From Virgibacillus salexigens (GTDB lineage Bacteria; Bacillota; Bacilli; Bacillales; Amphibacillaceae): 64,000 bases of DNA. The notes beneath the pieces were generated by a model. It saw nothing but the letters and a program-made list of their open reading frames with translations, did not search any database and had not been told where the DNA came from. The stretch covers positions 1,550,001 through 1,614,000 of the forward strand of contig NZ_BNEO01000001.1 of the NCBI RefSeq assembly GCF_014905415.1. The letters are read 5' to 3'. The translations under genes and the position numbers were made by a program. Of this stretch, positions 46,205 to 58,319 are shown one piece after another (positions within the stretch are counted from its first letter, which is position 1; every line of letters starts with the position of its first letter).

Positions 46205-46484
46205 CCACGTGGTATATATATTAAAATGCAATGATGGGTCATTATATACTGGATATACCAATAATTTGGAGCATCGAGTCAGGATGCATGAAGAGGGAAA
46301 AGGTGCAAAATACACCAGAGGTAGGGGCCCTTTTCAAATTGTTTATGTTGAACGGTTCGCCAGTAAAACGGAAGCAATGAGAAAGGAATACGAAATTAAA
46401 CAATTGACACGAAAAGAGAAATTTCGAATGATTCGTGACAAGTTGAAAGAAGTGATGAACCATGCAGATTCAAAAAAGTTATGA
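46191..46484 (+). CDS. yazA: GIY-YIG domain protein YazA
   Basis: This 97-aa UvrC-type endonuclease domain protein has [20 protein letters not shown] (GIY-YIG region, residues 7-26), a catalytic Arg in [20 protein letters not shown] and Glu in [13 protein letters not shown]. The ATG at 46191 lies within the end of yabB, and its stop overlaps the start of rsmI by 23 bp, so the three genes are coupled. Confidence 0.92.
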   Translation: MTENNHVVYILKCNDGSLYTGYTNNLEHRVRMHEEGKGAKYTRGRGPFQIVYVERFASKTEAMRKEYEIKQLTRKEKFRMIRDKLKEVMNHADSKKL

Positions 46485-47331
46485 TCAAGTAACGGCAACA
46501 ATATATATTGTTCCTACACCAATAGGGAACTTAGAAGATATTACTTATCGAGCGCTAAAAACTCTCCAATCCGTATCTGTGATAGCAGCTGAGGATACGC
46601 GGAATACAAAAAATCTACTAAGGCATTTTGATTTGAACACACCGCTCATTAGTTATCACGAACATAATAAGTTGGCTCGTGAAGATCAATTATTAACAAA
46701 AGTAGAAAATGGAGAATCGATTGCTCTTGTAAGTGATGCAGGGATGCCAGCGATTTCTGACCCAGGACATGACCTTGTACAAGCAGCAATTGGGAAGAGA
46801 ATACCCGTCGTGGTCTTGCCAGGGGCTAATGCTGCATTATGTGCATTAGTTGGATCCGGGCTTCCAACAAGTGAATTTTATTTCTATGGGTTTTTGCCAA
46901 GAAAAAAGAAAGAAAAAGAAACGGAGATCGAGCGGCTGAAACCCCTGCGTGCGACATTATTATTTTATGAGTCCCCATATCGTTTAAAGGATACTTTAAA
47001 GGCTCTACATGGGCAGCTTGGCGATCGCCAGGTTGTCCTTGCTAGAGAATTAACCAAACGATTTGAAGAATTTATTCGCGGAACATTAGCTGAAGTAATC
47101 TCACATATTAGTGAAAAAGAAATGAAGGGCGAATTCTGTATTGTTTTGGATGGAGCGGAAGAAGATCAGGATATGGACCGATTATGGTGGAGTAATCTAT
47201 CTATCATTGAGCATGTAAACCATTATTTAGAAAGTCAAACTAATTCAAGTAAAGAGGCCATTAAACTAGTCGCTAAGGAAAGACAATTGCCGAAGCGAGA
47301 CGTTTACCAAGCCTACCACATTCAAGAATAA
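46462..47331 (+). CDS. rsmI: 16S rRNA (cytidine-1402 2'-O) methyltransferase
   Basis: This 289-aa SAM-dependent tetrapyrrole-methylase-fold enzyme has N-terminal IVPTPIGNLEDITYRAL near residue 16, AAEDTRNTKNLL near 40, SDAGMPAISDPG near 90 and LLFYESPYRL near 168. It modifies the P-site region of 16S rRNA together with RsmH. It ends in front of a terminator that faces abrB. Confidence 0.94.
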   Translation: MQIQKSYDQVTATIYIVPTPIGNLEDITYRALKTLQSVSVIAAEDTRNTKNLLRHFDLNTPLISYHEHNKLAREDQLLTKVENGESIALVSDAGMPAISDPGHDLVQAAIGKRIPVVVLPGANAALCALVGSGLPTSEFYFYGFLPRKKKEKETEIERLKPLRATLLFYESPYRLKDTLKALHGQLGDRQVVLARELTKRFEEFIRGTLAEVISHISEKEMKGEFCIVLDGAEEDQDMDRLWWSNLSIIEHVNHYLESQTNSSKEAIKLVAKERQLPKRDVYQAYHIQE

Positions 47332-47347
47332 AATTTGTTATAGATAA

Positions 47348-47383
47348 AAAAGGTCTGACGTAGTGATGAACGTCAGACCTTTA
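47348..47383 (+). terminator. Terminator of the yabB-yazA-rsmI operon
   Basis: The stem AAAGGTCTGACGT/ACGTCAGACCTTT has an 8-nt loop and a short T-rich end. Confidence 0.8.
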
Positions 47384-47455
47384 TTACATGTATAGCGATA
47401 AGTATAATTCATTTTATGTAGTGTAATGTACCATCACACTATACCTTTATTATAC

Positions 47456-47734
47456 TTATTTGTTAAGTCGTGATTCTATCTCTTTAACCAGTTCTTGTGC
47501 GCCTTCAGGACTAAGGACAAGTTTGCCGTTCGCTAAAGAAAGGTTCTCATCTGAGACCTCGCCAGTAAGATGACAAGTCATGTTGGGCTTATACTTCTTA
47601 AGAATGATTTTGTCATTTTCTACATAGATTTCCATCGCATCTTTCTCCTGAATTTCCAGTGTACGACGAAGCTCCATTGGAATAACGACACGTCCAAGCT
47701 CATCAACTTTACGTACAATTCCGGTAGATTTCAA
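47456..47734 (-). CDS. abrB: Transition-state regulator AbrB
   Basis: This 92-aa swapped-hairpin DNA-binding protein has the family N-terminal domain GIVRKVDELGRVVIPMELRRTL and the KKYKPNMTC hinge. It represses transition-phase genes such as spoVG during growth. The start is TTG at 47734 behind AGGGGG. The promoter and a Spo0A box upstream (below) are in the same arrangement as in B. subtilis, where phosphorylated Spo0A shuts off abrB. Confidence 0.94.
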   Translation of the reverse strand: MKSTGIVRKVDELGRVVIPMELRRTLEIQEKDAMEIYVENDKIILKKYKPNMTCHLTGEVSDENLSLANGKLVLSPEGAQELVKEIESRLNK

Positions 47735-47830
47735 TTTCTTTCCCCCTAAGGTTAGAAAAACGCGGCATTTTACTTGTCAGTGAGGCCTTCGTTCTTCCTA
47801 AAATTTGTTGTATTAAAAAAATCGTCATAT

Positions 47831-47837
47831 TTCGACA
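47831..47837 (-). promoter_or_regulatory. Spo0A box in the abrB leader
   Basis: TGTCGAA on the minus strand is an exact 0A box. It lies about 8-14 nt downstream of the predicted abrB start site, a roadblock position. Confidence 0.7.
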
Positions 47838-47851
47838 TCGCTCTAAGCAAT

Positions 47852-47880
47852 AGAATACCAGTGTTTCTTTTTTCTGTCAA
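47852..47880 (-). promoter_or_regulatory. Sigma-A promoter of abrB
   Basis: On the minus strand, TTGACA (47875-47880), a 17-bp spacer and TATTCT (47852-47857). Confidence 0.78.
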
Positions 47881-48010
47881 TAAATATTTACCTGAAAATT
47901 TAATTATTTATAAACAACTTATAAACCTTGATATGACAAGGTTTATCCACTGTGATTATGGCAATACTGAAGAGGTATAGGAAAAAATAGGAAATAAACA
48001 AGTAATATTT

Positions 48011-48017
48011 TTCGACA
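48011..48017. promoter_or_regulatory. Second Spo0A box, between abrB and metS
   Basis: TTCGACA (TGTCGAA on the other strand) is an exact 0A box 56 bp before the metS -35 hexamer and about 131 bp upstream of the abrB -35. It could serve either gene. Confidence 0.5.
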
Positions 48018-48072
48018 TAATTCGATTTTGTTTTTCTAATAATTGTCCAAATTAGATGATATTGCACTCTAT

Positions 48073-48101
48073 TTGGCAAATTGCAGGATAAAAGCTACAA
48101 T
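48073..48101 (+). promoter_or_regulatory. Sigma-A promoter of metS
   Basis: TTGGCA, 17-bp spacer, TACAAT (48096-48101). No T-box or other leader motif is visible in the roughly 40 nt before the gene. Confidence 0.7.
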
Positions 48102-48144
48102 AGTAATAGTTTATGGATGCAGGTGGAAATAGGAGGTAAGATAA

Positions 48145-50100
<1,956 letters not shown>

Positions 50101-50107
50101 TGAAGCA

Positions 50108-50141
50108 GAAAAGACCAATCTCAACGAGTTTGGTCTTTTCA
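50108..50141 (+). terminator. Hairpin terminator after metS
   Basis: The stem GAAAAGACCAA/TTGGTCTTTTC (11 bp) has an 11-nt loop. The T's are part of the stem, so efficiency is uncertain. Confidence 0.65.
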
Positions 50142-50183
50142 ACAATAAGAAGAGCTTATGTTTATAACTGAGGAGTGAAGAAG

Positions 50184-50954
50184 TTGTTGTTTGATACCCA
50201 TGTTCATTTAAACGCAAGAGATTTTTTTGAAGATCGAGAAGAAACGATTCAGCGCGCTTTTGATGCTGGAGTTAAATATATGGTGGTTGTTGGCTTTGAT
50301 CGTGAAACCATTCCCTTAGCAATTGAAATTGCTGAACAATATGAAACAATATATGCAGCAGTTGGTTGGCATCCGGTTGATGCCATTGATATGACAGGTG
50401 AAGAGCTTGCTTGGATTGAAGAGTTGTCTTCCCATCCAAAAGTTGTGGCGATCGGTGAAATGGGCTTGGATTATCATTGGGATAAATCACCGAAGGATGT
50501 ACAAAAAGAAGTATTTCGAAAGCAAATTCGATTGGCTAAAAAAGTAAATATGCCAATTATTATCCATAATCGTGAAGCTACCGAGGATATTATTGATATT
50601 CTCAAACAAGAAAATGCGGAAGTGATTGGTGGAATCATGCATTGTTACAACGATTCAGCAGATTATGTACAAACATGTTTAGATATGAATTTTTATATAT
50701 CTTTAGGAGGACCAGTAACCTTTAAAAATGCTACTTTACCAAAGGAAGTAGCGGTGCAGGTTCCTATGGATCGGTTGTTAATTGAAACTGATGCACCTTT
50801 CCTAGCTCCTCACCCCAATAGAGGAAAGAGAAATGAACCAGCTTATGTTAAATTAGTAGCAGAAAAAATAGCAGAACTTCGAGAAACAACCTTGGACGAA
50901 ATTTGTGAAAACACGACAAAAAACGCTATTTCTCTCTTTGGTTTAAACTTATGA
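50184..50954 (+). CDS. tatD: TatD-family metal-dependent hydrolase (YabD)
   Basis: This 256-aa TIM-barrel nuclease/deoxyribonuclease-like protein has N-terminal LFDTHVHLN (HxH metal site), IGEMGLDYHW near residue 92, HNREA near 128, IMHCYND near 153 and IETDAPFLAP near 203. The TTG at 50184 fits GAGGAG spacing and the family N-terminus; a GTG at 50175 overlaps the ribosome site. Confidence 0.92.
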   Translation: MLFDTHVHLNARDFFEDREETIQRAFDAGVKYMVVVGFDRETIPLAIEIAEQYETIYAAVGWHPVDAIDMTGEELAWIEELSSHPKVVAIGEMGLDYHWDKSPKDVQKEVFRKQIRLAKKVNMPIIIHNREATEDIIDILKQENAEVIGGIMHCYNDSADYVQTCLDMNFYISLGGPVTFKNATLPKEVAVQVPMDRLLIETDAPFLAPHPNRGKRNEPAYVKLVAEKIAELRETTLDEICENTTKNAISLFGLNL

Positions 50955-51008
50955 CGGTTGTAAAAAAAGAAAAATAATTTGTAAAAAAATAGGAAAAATA
51001 CGGTATAA

Positions 51009-51045
51009 AAAGAAGGTTAACGTAAATGTTAAGCTTCTTTTTTTA
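51009..51045 (+). terminator. Terminator of tatD
   Basis: The stem GAAGGTTAAC/GTTAAGCTTC (one mismatch) is followed by seven T's. Confidence 0.78.
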
Positions 51046-51167
51046 TGAAATAATCGATTCTAATAAACCCCTTATGTATCAATGGTTATGAGGTATTTTT
51101 ACTAATAAAAAAGGGCTCTCTTTTTTCTATGTAATCTAATTGTAACTTAAACGTAAACGGAATTACT

Positions 51168-51196
51168 TTGACTTTGCATATAAGTGTTAATATAAT
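51168..51196 (+). promoter_or_regulatory. Sigma-A promoter of yabE
   Basis: TTGACT, 17-bp spacer, TATAAT (51191-51196), 28 bp before the yabE start. Confidence 0.75.
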
Positions 51197-51224
51197 CAAA
51201 ATGCATTAAGAGGGAGGCAGAAGC

Positions 51225-52481
51225 ATGCGAATAATTTCAAAGCTAATGCCGGCGTCGACAATGAAGCTGGTTATTTCGAGCATTGGTGTTTTGGCACTTG
51301 TTGTGTTTTCCGGACTCGTCTTATTTGATGCTACTAAAGCAGAAGTGGTTATTGCTGAAGACGGCAAGAAACAAACTGTAAAGACGCATAAAAACACCGT
51401 AGAAGAATTACTAGCTGAAGTTGGAATTACTGTTGGAGAACATGATTACTTATCTCATAACAAAGCAGATTCCGTTGAAAATGGAATGGAAATCTCGTAC
51501 AAACAAGCAAAACAAGTGACTGTTACAATTGACGATGAACAGAAGAATTACTATACAACGGTAGATACAATAAATGAATTCTTAGAAGAAAATAACCTTT
51601 CTTTTAAGCAACGAGATGATGTTTCTTTTAAGCCAGAAGATGCAATAGAAGATGGATTACATATTAAAGTTAAGCAAGCCTACCAAGTTACCATCAATAA
51701 TGGCGGAAAAGAGAAAACAGTATGGACAACAGGCGGCACTGTAGCCGATTTGTTAGAAGAATCTCAGGTGAAGTTTGACCAGGATGGAGCGGATAAGATT
51801 AAACCGGCTCTGGGTGAAAAAGTTACGAAAGATACAACCGTCTCGATTGTACGTGTTGAAACAGAAAAAGATGAAGTTACTGAAACAATAGCCTTTTCGA
51901 CGGAAGAGAAGAATGATAGCAGTCTTCCAAAAGGAGAGAAAAGGGTCCTCTCTGAAGGGAAAGAAGGCAAAGTAGAGAAAGTTTATGAAATTGTTAAAGA
52001 AAATGGAAAAGAAGTAAGTAAAGAACTAGTAGATGAGAACGTCATCGAAGAAAGTGAAGATCGAGTAGTAGCTATCGGTACGAAACAGAAAGATAATAAT
52101 TTGGTTACGTTATCAACTAAAAAGCCCAAGCAATCCGAAGCAAGTTCAGAGAGTAATAACGCACAAAACGCAAATGATCGTTCGCAAGGCGGAAAAACCT
52201 ATACAATGTCTGCAAGTGCCTATACTGCAAGCTGTAGTGGTTGTAGTGGATTTACTACGACAGGTATAAATTTAAACGCGAATCCGAATAAAAAAGTGAT
52301 TGCTGTAGATCCAAGCGTTATTCCGTTAGGGTCAAGAGTTTGGGTTGAAGGATATGGGGAGGCGATTGCTGGAGATACCGGTGGTCATATTGTAGGCAAT
52401 CGTATTGATGTTCATGTACCTTCGAAACAAGCTGCCTACAATTGGGGTCGAAAAACCGTTACTGTAAAGGTCATTAATTAA
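51225..52481 (+). CDS. yabE: DUF348/G5/3D-domain cell-wall protein YabE
   Basis: This 418-aa exported protein has an N-terminal membrane anchor/signal (residues 13-36), three DUF348 repeats (about 40-195, each starting like VTVTIDDEQKNYYTT), a G5 domain (about 200-290) and a Ser/Asn-rich linker. The C-terminal 3D domain (from YTMSASAYTA near 325) has the conserved Asp residues in VDPSVIPLGS and AGDTGGHIVGNRIDV. The layout matches Rpf/YabE-type muralytic transglycosylases involved in cell-wall turnover. Confidence 0.9.
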   Translation: MRIISKLMPASTMKLVISSIGVLALVVFSGLVLFDATKAEVVIAEDGKKQTVKTHKNTVEELLAEVGITVGEHDYLSHNKADSVENGMEISYKQAKQVTVTIDDEQKNYYTTVDTINEFLEENNLSFKQRDDVSFKPEDAIEDGLHIKVKQAYQVTINNGGKEKTVWTTGGTVADLLEESQVKFDQDGADKIKPALGEKVTKDTTVSIVRVETEKDEVTETIAFSTEEKNDSSLPKGEKRVLSEGKEGKVEKVYEIVKENGKEVSKELVDENVIEESEDRVVAIGTKQKDNNLVTLSTKKPKQSEASSESNNAQNANDRSQGGKTYTMSASAYTASCSGCSGFTTTGINLNANPNKKVIAVDPSVIPLGSRVWVEGYGEAIAGDTGGHIVGNRIDVHVPSKQAAYNWGRKTVTVKVIN

Positions 52482-52483
52482 TA

Positions 52484-52519
52484 AAAATGCTCTTACCATA
52501 GAGGTAAGAGCATTTTTTG
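52484..52519 (+). terminator. Terminator of yabE
   Basis: The stem AAAATGCTCTTACC/GGTAAGAGCATTTT has a short loop and a T tract. Confidence 0.9.
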
Positions 52520-52602
52520 TATTATAATAAGTGTATAGCTTTAATCGAACTAGAGGAAAGTAAAAAAGGCTAAAATGAATGAGTGTAGAAAGAGGAAATA
52601 AT

Positions 52603-54067
<1,465 letters not shown>

Positions 54068-54082
54068 ATTTTAGATAAACGC

Positions 54083-54110
54083 ACAGTTTTAGCTGCCTCC
54101 TCATAGGCTA
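54083..54110 (+). promoter_or_regulatory. Sigma-K-type promoter of yabG
   Basis: AC (54083-54084), 17-nt gap, then CATAGGCTA (54102-54110), which fits CATAnnnTA. yabG is sigma-K-dependent in B. subtilis. Confidence 0.65.
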
Positions 54111-54148
54111 TATCAGAATGCTTGGTAGGAAGGCTGTGAGGAGAAGGT

Positions 54149-55018
54149 ATGAGCTTTGCAAAAGGTGATTTAGTAACGAGACAATCGTATAATCATGATT
54201 TATTATTTCGAGTAGCCTCGGTAAAAAGAGAAAACGTTGAATTATATGGCGAGGATATCCGTCTCAAAGCAGATGCGCCGGTAACTGATTTGGAAATGGT
54301 TCAGCAGAGGGAGCTTGAGAAACGGAGAAAAAGAGAGCAGGAAAAAGAGGAATTCTCCTATCGATTATTTCGACAAGATTATCAATTAATGAAAGAAAAA
54401 CGGGAGTACCAGGCAACCGATGGATACCAGCATGAAACCATGTTTTTTCAACTCCCTGCGAAAGTACTTCACCTTGATGGCGATCAGATGTATTTAAGAA
54501 AGTGTATTGAACTATATCAGCGTATAGGACTGCAAGTGCATGGTGTTCATTTACAAGAGCGTGAAATGCCGCTTCAAATTGGAGAGTTAGTGGAGAAGAT
54601 ACAGCCAGATATTATTGTAATTACCGGCCATGATGCCTTCTCTAAAAATAAAGGGCAGAAAAGTGATATTCGTGCATATCGACATTCCAAATTTTTTGTT
54701 GAGACAGTACGTGAAGCCAGAAAAATTAACCCTAACCTAGACCAGCTCATCATATTTGCGGGAGCATGTCAATCTCACTTTGAGTCATTAATACGTGCTG
54801 GTGCGAACTTTGCCAGTTCGCCACTACGGATCAATATACATGCATTAGACCCGGTATATATCGCAGCAAAGATAGCTTATACACCATTTATGGAAAGGGT
54901 TAGTGTTTGGGAGGCATTGAGGAACACGCTGACAGGAGATAAGGGTATGGGGGGCGTAGAGACAAAAGGACTGTTGCGGACTGGTATGCCTTATTTGGAG
55001 CAAGAATCGATGGATTAA
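54149..55018 (+). CDS. yabG: Sporulation-specific protease YabG
   Basis: This 289-aa mother-cell cysteine protease processes spore coat proteins. The N-terminal [32 protein letters not shown] near residue 109, [11 protein letters not shown] near 152 and [23 protein letters not shown] near 208 match the family, and the last probably contains the catalytic Cys. It is monocistronic with a late-sporulation promoter. Confidence 0.92.
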   Translation: MSFAKGDLVTRQSYNHDLLFRVASVKRENVELYGEDIRLKADAPVTDLEMVQQRELEKRRKREQEKEEFSYRLFRQDYQLMKEKREYQATDGYQHETMFFQLPAKVLHLDGDQMYLRKCIELYQRIGLQVHGVHLQEREMPLQIGELVEKIQPDIIVITGHDAFSKNKGQKSDIRAYRHSKFFVETVREARKINPNLDQLIIFAGACQSHFESLIRAGANFASSPLRINIHALDPVYIAAKIAYTPFMERVSVWEALRNTLTGDKGMGGVETKGLLRTGMPYLEQESMD

Positions 55019-55045
55019 GCAACTTACCTTGGCAGGTAAGGTTGC
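55019..55045 (+). terminator. Hairpin after yabG
   Basis: GCAACTTACCT pairs with AGGTAAGGTTGC with one bulge, directly after the stop codon; there is no T tract. Confidence 0.5.
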
Positions 55046-55158
55046 CGTATGAAATAAGGACAAGCGTTTTACCGAACTATACCTACCACTTTTTTGAAAA
55101 AAATATACATAAAAATTTAACATATACAAATAATAGGGTTAATCGACAAATTAAACTG

Positions 55159-55188
55159 TTGACATTAAATTTGGTAACTTGTTATAAT
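55159..55188 (+). promoter_or_regulatory. Upstream sigma-A promoter of veg
   Basis: TTGACA (55159-55164), 18-bp spacer, TATAAT (55183-55188). Confidence 0.8.
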
Positions 55189-55200
55189 GATAAGTTTTAT

Positions 55201-55229
55201 TTGACATTTGTACAAGTTTATGGTACACT
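55201..55229 (+). promoter_or_regulatory. Downstream sigma-A promoter of veg
   Basis: TTGACA (55201-55206), 17-bp spacer, TACACT (55224-55229). Together with the promoter just upstream it reproduces the tandem veg promoters known in B. subtilis. Confidence 0.82.
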
Positions 55230-55251
55230 ATTTGCAGTGAGGTGGAGTATA

Positions 55252-55518
55252 GTGGCGAAAACATTAATCGAAATAAAGCAAGGTCTTGAAGGTCATGTTG
55301 GTGAACGGTTAAAGCTTAAAGCGAACGGTGGCAGAAGGAAAACGATTGAACGTTCAGGCGTATTAGCAGAAACATATCCTTCTGTCTTTATCGTTGAGCT
55401 TGACCAAGAAGAAAATGCATTCGAACGTGTTTCATACAGCTATGCAGACGTTTTAACAGAAACAGTGGAACTAAGTTTTTCAGACGAACATACCATTGCT
55501 TCCGTGATTGAGCAGTAG
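55252..55518 (+). CDS. veg: Veg protein (biofilm-linked, DUF1021)
   Basis: This 88-aa protein has the conserved core [20 protein letters not shown] and [18 protein letters not shown]. In B. subtilis Veg is abundant, very strongly transcribed, and stimulates biofilm formation, apparently by antagonising SinR. The start is GTG at 55252 behind GAGGTGGAG; the longer frame upstream crosses both promoters and is rejected. Confidence 0.93.
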   Translation: MAKTLIEIKQGLEGHVGERLKLKANGGRRKTIERSGVLAETYPSVFIVELDQEENAFERVSYSYADVLTETVELSFSDEHTIASVIEQ

Positions 55519-55543
55519 CCCTAAAGGTTTACTGCTTTTATTT
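55511..55543 (+). terminator. Terminator of veg
   Basis: The stem AGCAGTA/TACTGCT overlaps the stop codon and is followed by TTTATTTT. The next 220 bp to sspF hold only a possible sigma-G -10 (CATACTA, 55711-55717). Confidence 0.7.
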
Positions 55544-55769
55544 TACATTAAAATAACTGAATTATTCGTCAATAATACTTCGATATATTAATGACGTACA
55601 TTTAGGTTTAACAATCACTTTAAAATCTATCCAAAAGTTATTTGGGATGAACCATAAAATTTTTCCTTTTTTGTATACATATAACGGGATTGTTCGAGAA
55701 CCTATTAAGCCATACTAAGCATGTCGTAAGGGAATTACTACTCATTTAAATGAAGGGGGTTGTTCTTTC

Positions 55770-55952
55770 GTGGCTAGACGAAGAGGGATGATGTCAGACC
55801 ATTTGAAAGAAGAAATTGCCAAAGAGTTAGGATTTTACGACACGGTGCAAAGCGAAGGCTGGGGCGGCATAAAATCTAGGGATGCTGGAAATATGGTTAA
55901 ACGTGCTATTGAAATGGCCGAAGCGAACATGCAGCAAAAAGGCAGATCCTAA
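55770..55952 (+). CDS. sspF: Alpha/beta-type small acid-soluble spore protein SspF
   Basis: This 60-aa DNA-binding spore protein has an N-terminal [20 protein letters not shown], the germination-protease-site region [25 protein letters not shown] and a basic end. It coats spore DNA. It has a GTG start behind AAGGGGG. Forespore expression is expected; the upstream sigma-G match is only partial. Confidence 0.92.
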   Translation: MARRRGMMSDHLKEEIAKELGFYDTVQSEGWGGIKSRDAGNMVKRAIEMAEANMQQKGRS

Positions 55953-55967
55953 TAGGATTTGCCTTTT
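55936..55967 (+). terminator. Terminator of sspF
   Basis: The stem AAAAGGCAGATCCT/AGGATTTGCCTTTT (one mismatch) with a 3-nt loop overlaps the stop codon. Confidence 0.85.
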
Positions 55968-56068
55968 TGCTGCTAGAGAAAGCTGAATGGATGTGTTTTC
56001 TTTGAATTCGCTTGGTGATTTCTAATATGTTACAATTTCATTATCTATGTACAAGAAGGTGACGGGTG

Positions 56069-56920
56069 ATGGCGCTATTTGAGAAAGCCCCTGCTAAAAT
56101 AAACTTATCACTCGATGTGTTAAGTAAAAGAGAAGATAATTACCATAATATAGAAATGGTTATGACAACGATAGATCTGTCAGATCGAATTAAATTATAC
56201 GAGCTAAAGCAGGATCGTATTGAAATTTCGTTGGAAAGCAGGTTTGTGCCTAGTGACGAGCGAAACTTAGCTTTTAAGGCAGCATATGCCTTGAAGCAAA
56301 TATATGGAATCCGAGCAGGGGTTCATATCAATATAGAAAAGAACATACCCGTTTCAGCAGGATTAGGGGGCGGTAGCACAGATGCAGCTGCCGTCTTGAG
56401 AGGGCTGAATCGATTATGGTCATTAGGCATACCGAATGATGAGTTAGCGAGGTTAGGTTCAACTATCGGAACGGACGTGCCCTTTTGTATATATGGAAAG
56501 ACCGGTATTGCGAAAGGACGTGGCGAGATTATTGAGCCACTCCCTTCGCCTCCGCCGTGTTGGGTTGTTTTAGCGAAACCTGATATCGGCGTATCCTCTA
56601 AAACAATATTCCAGCGAATAATTATAAATGAGCTTGCCCATCCGCAGACAAATAAAATAATCCAAGCGTTACGAGAAAATGATTTTCAAAAACTTTGCAT
56701 CCATTCAGGAAATTCGCTAGAATCGATAACCGTTGAGTTATATCCGGAAGTACAACGGATTAAAGAGGCCATGCGTCAATCAGGGGCTCAAGGTGTGCTG
56801 ATGAGTGGAAGTGGACCGACTGTATATGGCTTAGTAGAGCAGGAAAGCAAGGCAAGGAGAATTTATAATGGGATGCGAGGATTTTGCGAAGAAGTATATT
56901 ATGTTCGATTATTAGGTTAA
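56069..56920 (+). CDS. ispE: 4-diphosphocytidyl-2-C-methyl-D-erythritol kinase
   Basis: This 283-aa GHMP kinase catalyses the ATP-dependent step of the non-mevalonate isoprenoid pathway. It has N-terminal [12 protein letters not shown], the ATP loop [15 protein letters not shown] near residue 91, [10 protein letters not shown] near 132 and [11 protein letters not shown] near 250. The ATG at 56069 follows AAGGTGA and is preferred to the GTG just before it. Confidence 0.94.
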   Translation: MALFEKAPAKINLSLDVLSKREDNYHNIEMVMTTIDLSDRIKLYELKQDRIEISLESRFVPSDERNLAFKAAYALKQIYGIRAGVHINIEKNIPVSAGLGGGSTDAAAVLRGLNRLWSLGIPNDELARLGSTIGTDVPFCIYGKTGIAKGRGEIIEPLPSPPPCWVVLAKPDIGVSSKTIFQRIIINELAHPQTNKIIQALRENDFQKLCIHSGNSLESITVELYPEVQRIKEAMRQSGAQGVLMSGSGPTVYGLVEQESKARRIYNGMRGFCEEVYYVRLLG

Positions 56921-56960
56921 AAATTGATAAAAAGCATATGTTAATGGTATATTAAAGAGA

Positions 56961-56973
56961 AATATTCGGTTTT
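56961..56973 (-). promoter_or_regulatory. Candidate PurBox before purR
   Basis: AAAACCGAATATT on the minus strand matches AWWWCCGAACWWT at 12 of 13 positions, just before the ribosome site of purR. Only one box is seen, whereas PurR operators usually have two. Confidence 0.45.
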
Positions 56974-56984
56974 GAGGTGTGGTT

Positions 56985-57815
56985 ATGAAACGAAGTAATC
57001 GTTTGGTTGCTTTAACAAACTTTTTTCTAGAGAATCCACGGCAACATACGCAGTTGCCTTACTTTGTATCCAATTTGGAGACAACGAAGGCTTCTGTAAG
57101 TGAAGATCTTGATATAATTGACACGGTATTTCAAAAAGAGGGCATTGGTTATTTACAACGAACTACTGGCGCTGGCGGCGGCGTTCAATACATTCCTGAG
57201 TTCAATAATGGGAGAAATAAAGCTTTTATTAATGATCTATGCCGAAAGCTAGAAGATCCAGTGCGAATTCTACCCGGTGGTTATCTCTACATGAGTGATT
57301 TGCTAGGTGATCCAAAGACAGTAAGAGAGATTGGAAGTGTATTTGCATCGTCATTCTCCAAAATGGATATTGATGTTGTGGTTACGGTTGCTACCAAAGG
57401 AATTCCTTTAGCCTATTCGGTTGCCTCTTTCCTTCGAGTGCCGGTTGTTATCGTGCGGAGAGATCCAAAAGTAACAGAAGGCTCATCTGTAAGTATTAAC
57501 TATGTTTCTGGGTCATCAAGAAAAATTCAAACAATGGTTTTGCCTAAGCGAAGCTTAACAGAAGGATCTAATGTTTGTATTATCGATGACTTTATGAAAG
57601 CAGGAGGCACCATTACAGGAATGATTAATTTGTTAGAGGAGTTTAATGCTCAAGTAAAAGCAATTGGTGTACTAGCTGAAGCAGACGATGAAGAAGAGGA
57701 ACGCGTAGTAGAGAATTATACATCGTTAATTAAAATTTCCAATGTCGATTTGAAAGAAAAAAATATAGATGTCCATCCAGGTAATTTTCTTACAAATAGC
57801 ATGGACGGGAATTAA
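56985..57815 (+). CDS. purR: Purine operon repressor PurR
   Basis: This 276-aa repressor has an N-terminal winged helix (RSNRLVALTNFFLENPRQH, residues 3-21) and a PRPP-binding phosphoribosyltransferase-like domain. The PRPP loop is VCIIDDFMKAGGTITG near 191. It represses pur genes unless PRPP is high. ATG 56985 is preferred to GTG two codons earlier because GAGGTG lies 5 nt upstream. A PurBox-like site suggests autoregulation. Confidence 0.94.
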   Translation: MKRSNRLVALTNFFLENPRQHTQLPYFVSNLETTKASVSEDLDIIDTVFQKEGIGYLQRTTGAGGGVQYIPEFNNGRNKAFINDLCRKLEDPVRILPGGYLYMSDLLGDPKTVREIGSVFASSFSKMDIDVVVTVATKGIPLAYSVASFLRVPVVIVRRDPKVTEGSSVSINYVSGSSRKIQTMVLPKRSLTEGSNVCIIDDFMKAGGTITGMINLLEEFNAQVKAIGVLAEADDEEEERVVENYTSLIKISNVDLKEKNIDVHPGNFLTNSMDGN

Positions 57816-57874
57816 TGTGATTGTTGTTATATAAGTGTGATTTCTGCTTTTGTGAAGCGTTTAGGAGGAACCAT

Positions 57875-57895
57875 ATGAGGAAAATCACCTGTTAA
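57875..57895 (+). CDS. Six-codon open frame behind a strong ribosome site
   Basis: AGGAGG with ideal spacing precedes ATG AGG AAA ATC ACC TGT TAA, in the place where yabJ (ridA) stands in B. subtilis. It may be the leftover start region of a deleted gene or a tiny leader peptide. Confidence 0.3.
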   Translation: MRKITC

Positions 57896-57937
57896 TCACC
57901 TTACATTTGAAAATATTTTATTTTTTTTAATAATTTA

Positions 57938-57966
57938 GCAGGACTTTTAATAGTTTTGTTGAACTA
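57938..57966 (+). promoter_or_regulatory. Sigma-H-type promoter of spoVG
   Basis: GCAGGACTT then an 11-nt spacer and GTTGAACTA fit RnAGGAwWW and RnnGAATww with one mismatch. A long A/T run lies directly upstream, the kind of site AbrB binds in B. subtilis. Confidence 0.68.
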
Positions 57967-58005
57967 GTTAATATAGATTCAAATGGGAAAAGGTGGTGAT
58001 ACATC

Positions 58006-58296
58006 ATGGAAGTAACTGACGTAAGATTGCGCCGCGTTAATACAGAAGGTAGAATGCGAGCGATTGCATCGATTACTTTGGATCAGGAATTTGTTGTCCA
58101 TGATATCCGTGTTATTGATGGGAACAATGGACTATTTGTAGCAATGCCATCTAAGCGTACTCCAGATGGTGAATTTAGAGACATCGCACATCCGATTAAT
58201 TCCGGTACACGTGCAAAGATTCAAGACGCTGTTTTAGAAGAATACCATCGTGCTGGTGAAGCTGAAGTGAAGTATGAAGAAGCTGGAGCTTCGTAA
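58006..58296 (+). CDS. spoVG: SpoVG RNA/DNA-binding regulator
   Basis: This 96-aa protein is highly conserved: [20 protein letters not shown], the core [21 protein letters not shown] with [15 protein letters not shown], and an acidic C-terminal helix. It influences septation and cortex formation. AAGGTGGTGAT precedes the ATG. Expression by sigma-H with AbrB repression is expected from the promoter region. Confidence 0.95.
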   Translation: MEVTDVRLRRVNTEGRMRAIASITLDQEFVVHDIRVIDGNNGLFVAMPSKRTPDGEFRDIAHPINSGTRAKIQDAVLEEYHRAGEAEVKYEEAGAS

Positions 58297-58319
58297 AACG
58301 CACATTTTTTAATACAACT

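Noticed and set aside
47774-47980. 68-codon open frame between abrB and metS
   Set aside because: It covers the abrB promoter and Spo0A box, has no ribosome site, and has a composition unlike real proteins.
55042-55251. N-terminal extension of veg by 70 codons
   Set aside because: It runs through both veg promoters; the GTG at 55252 has a ribosome site and gives the family N-terminus.
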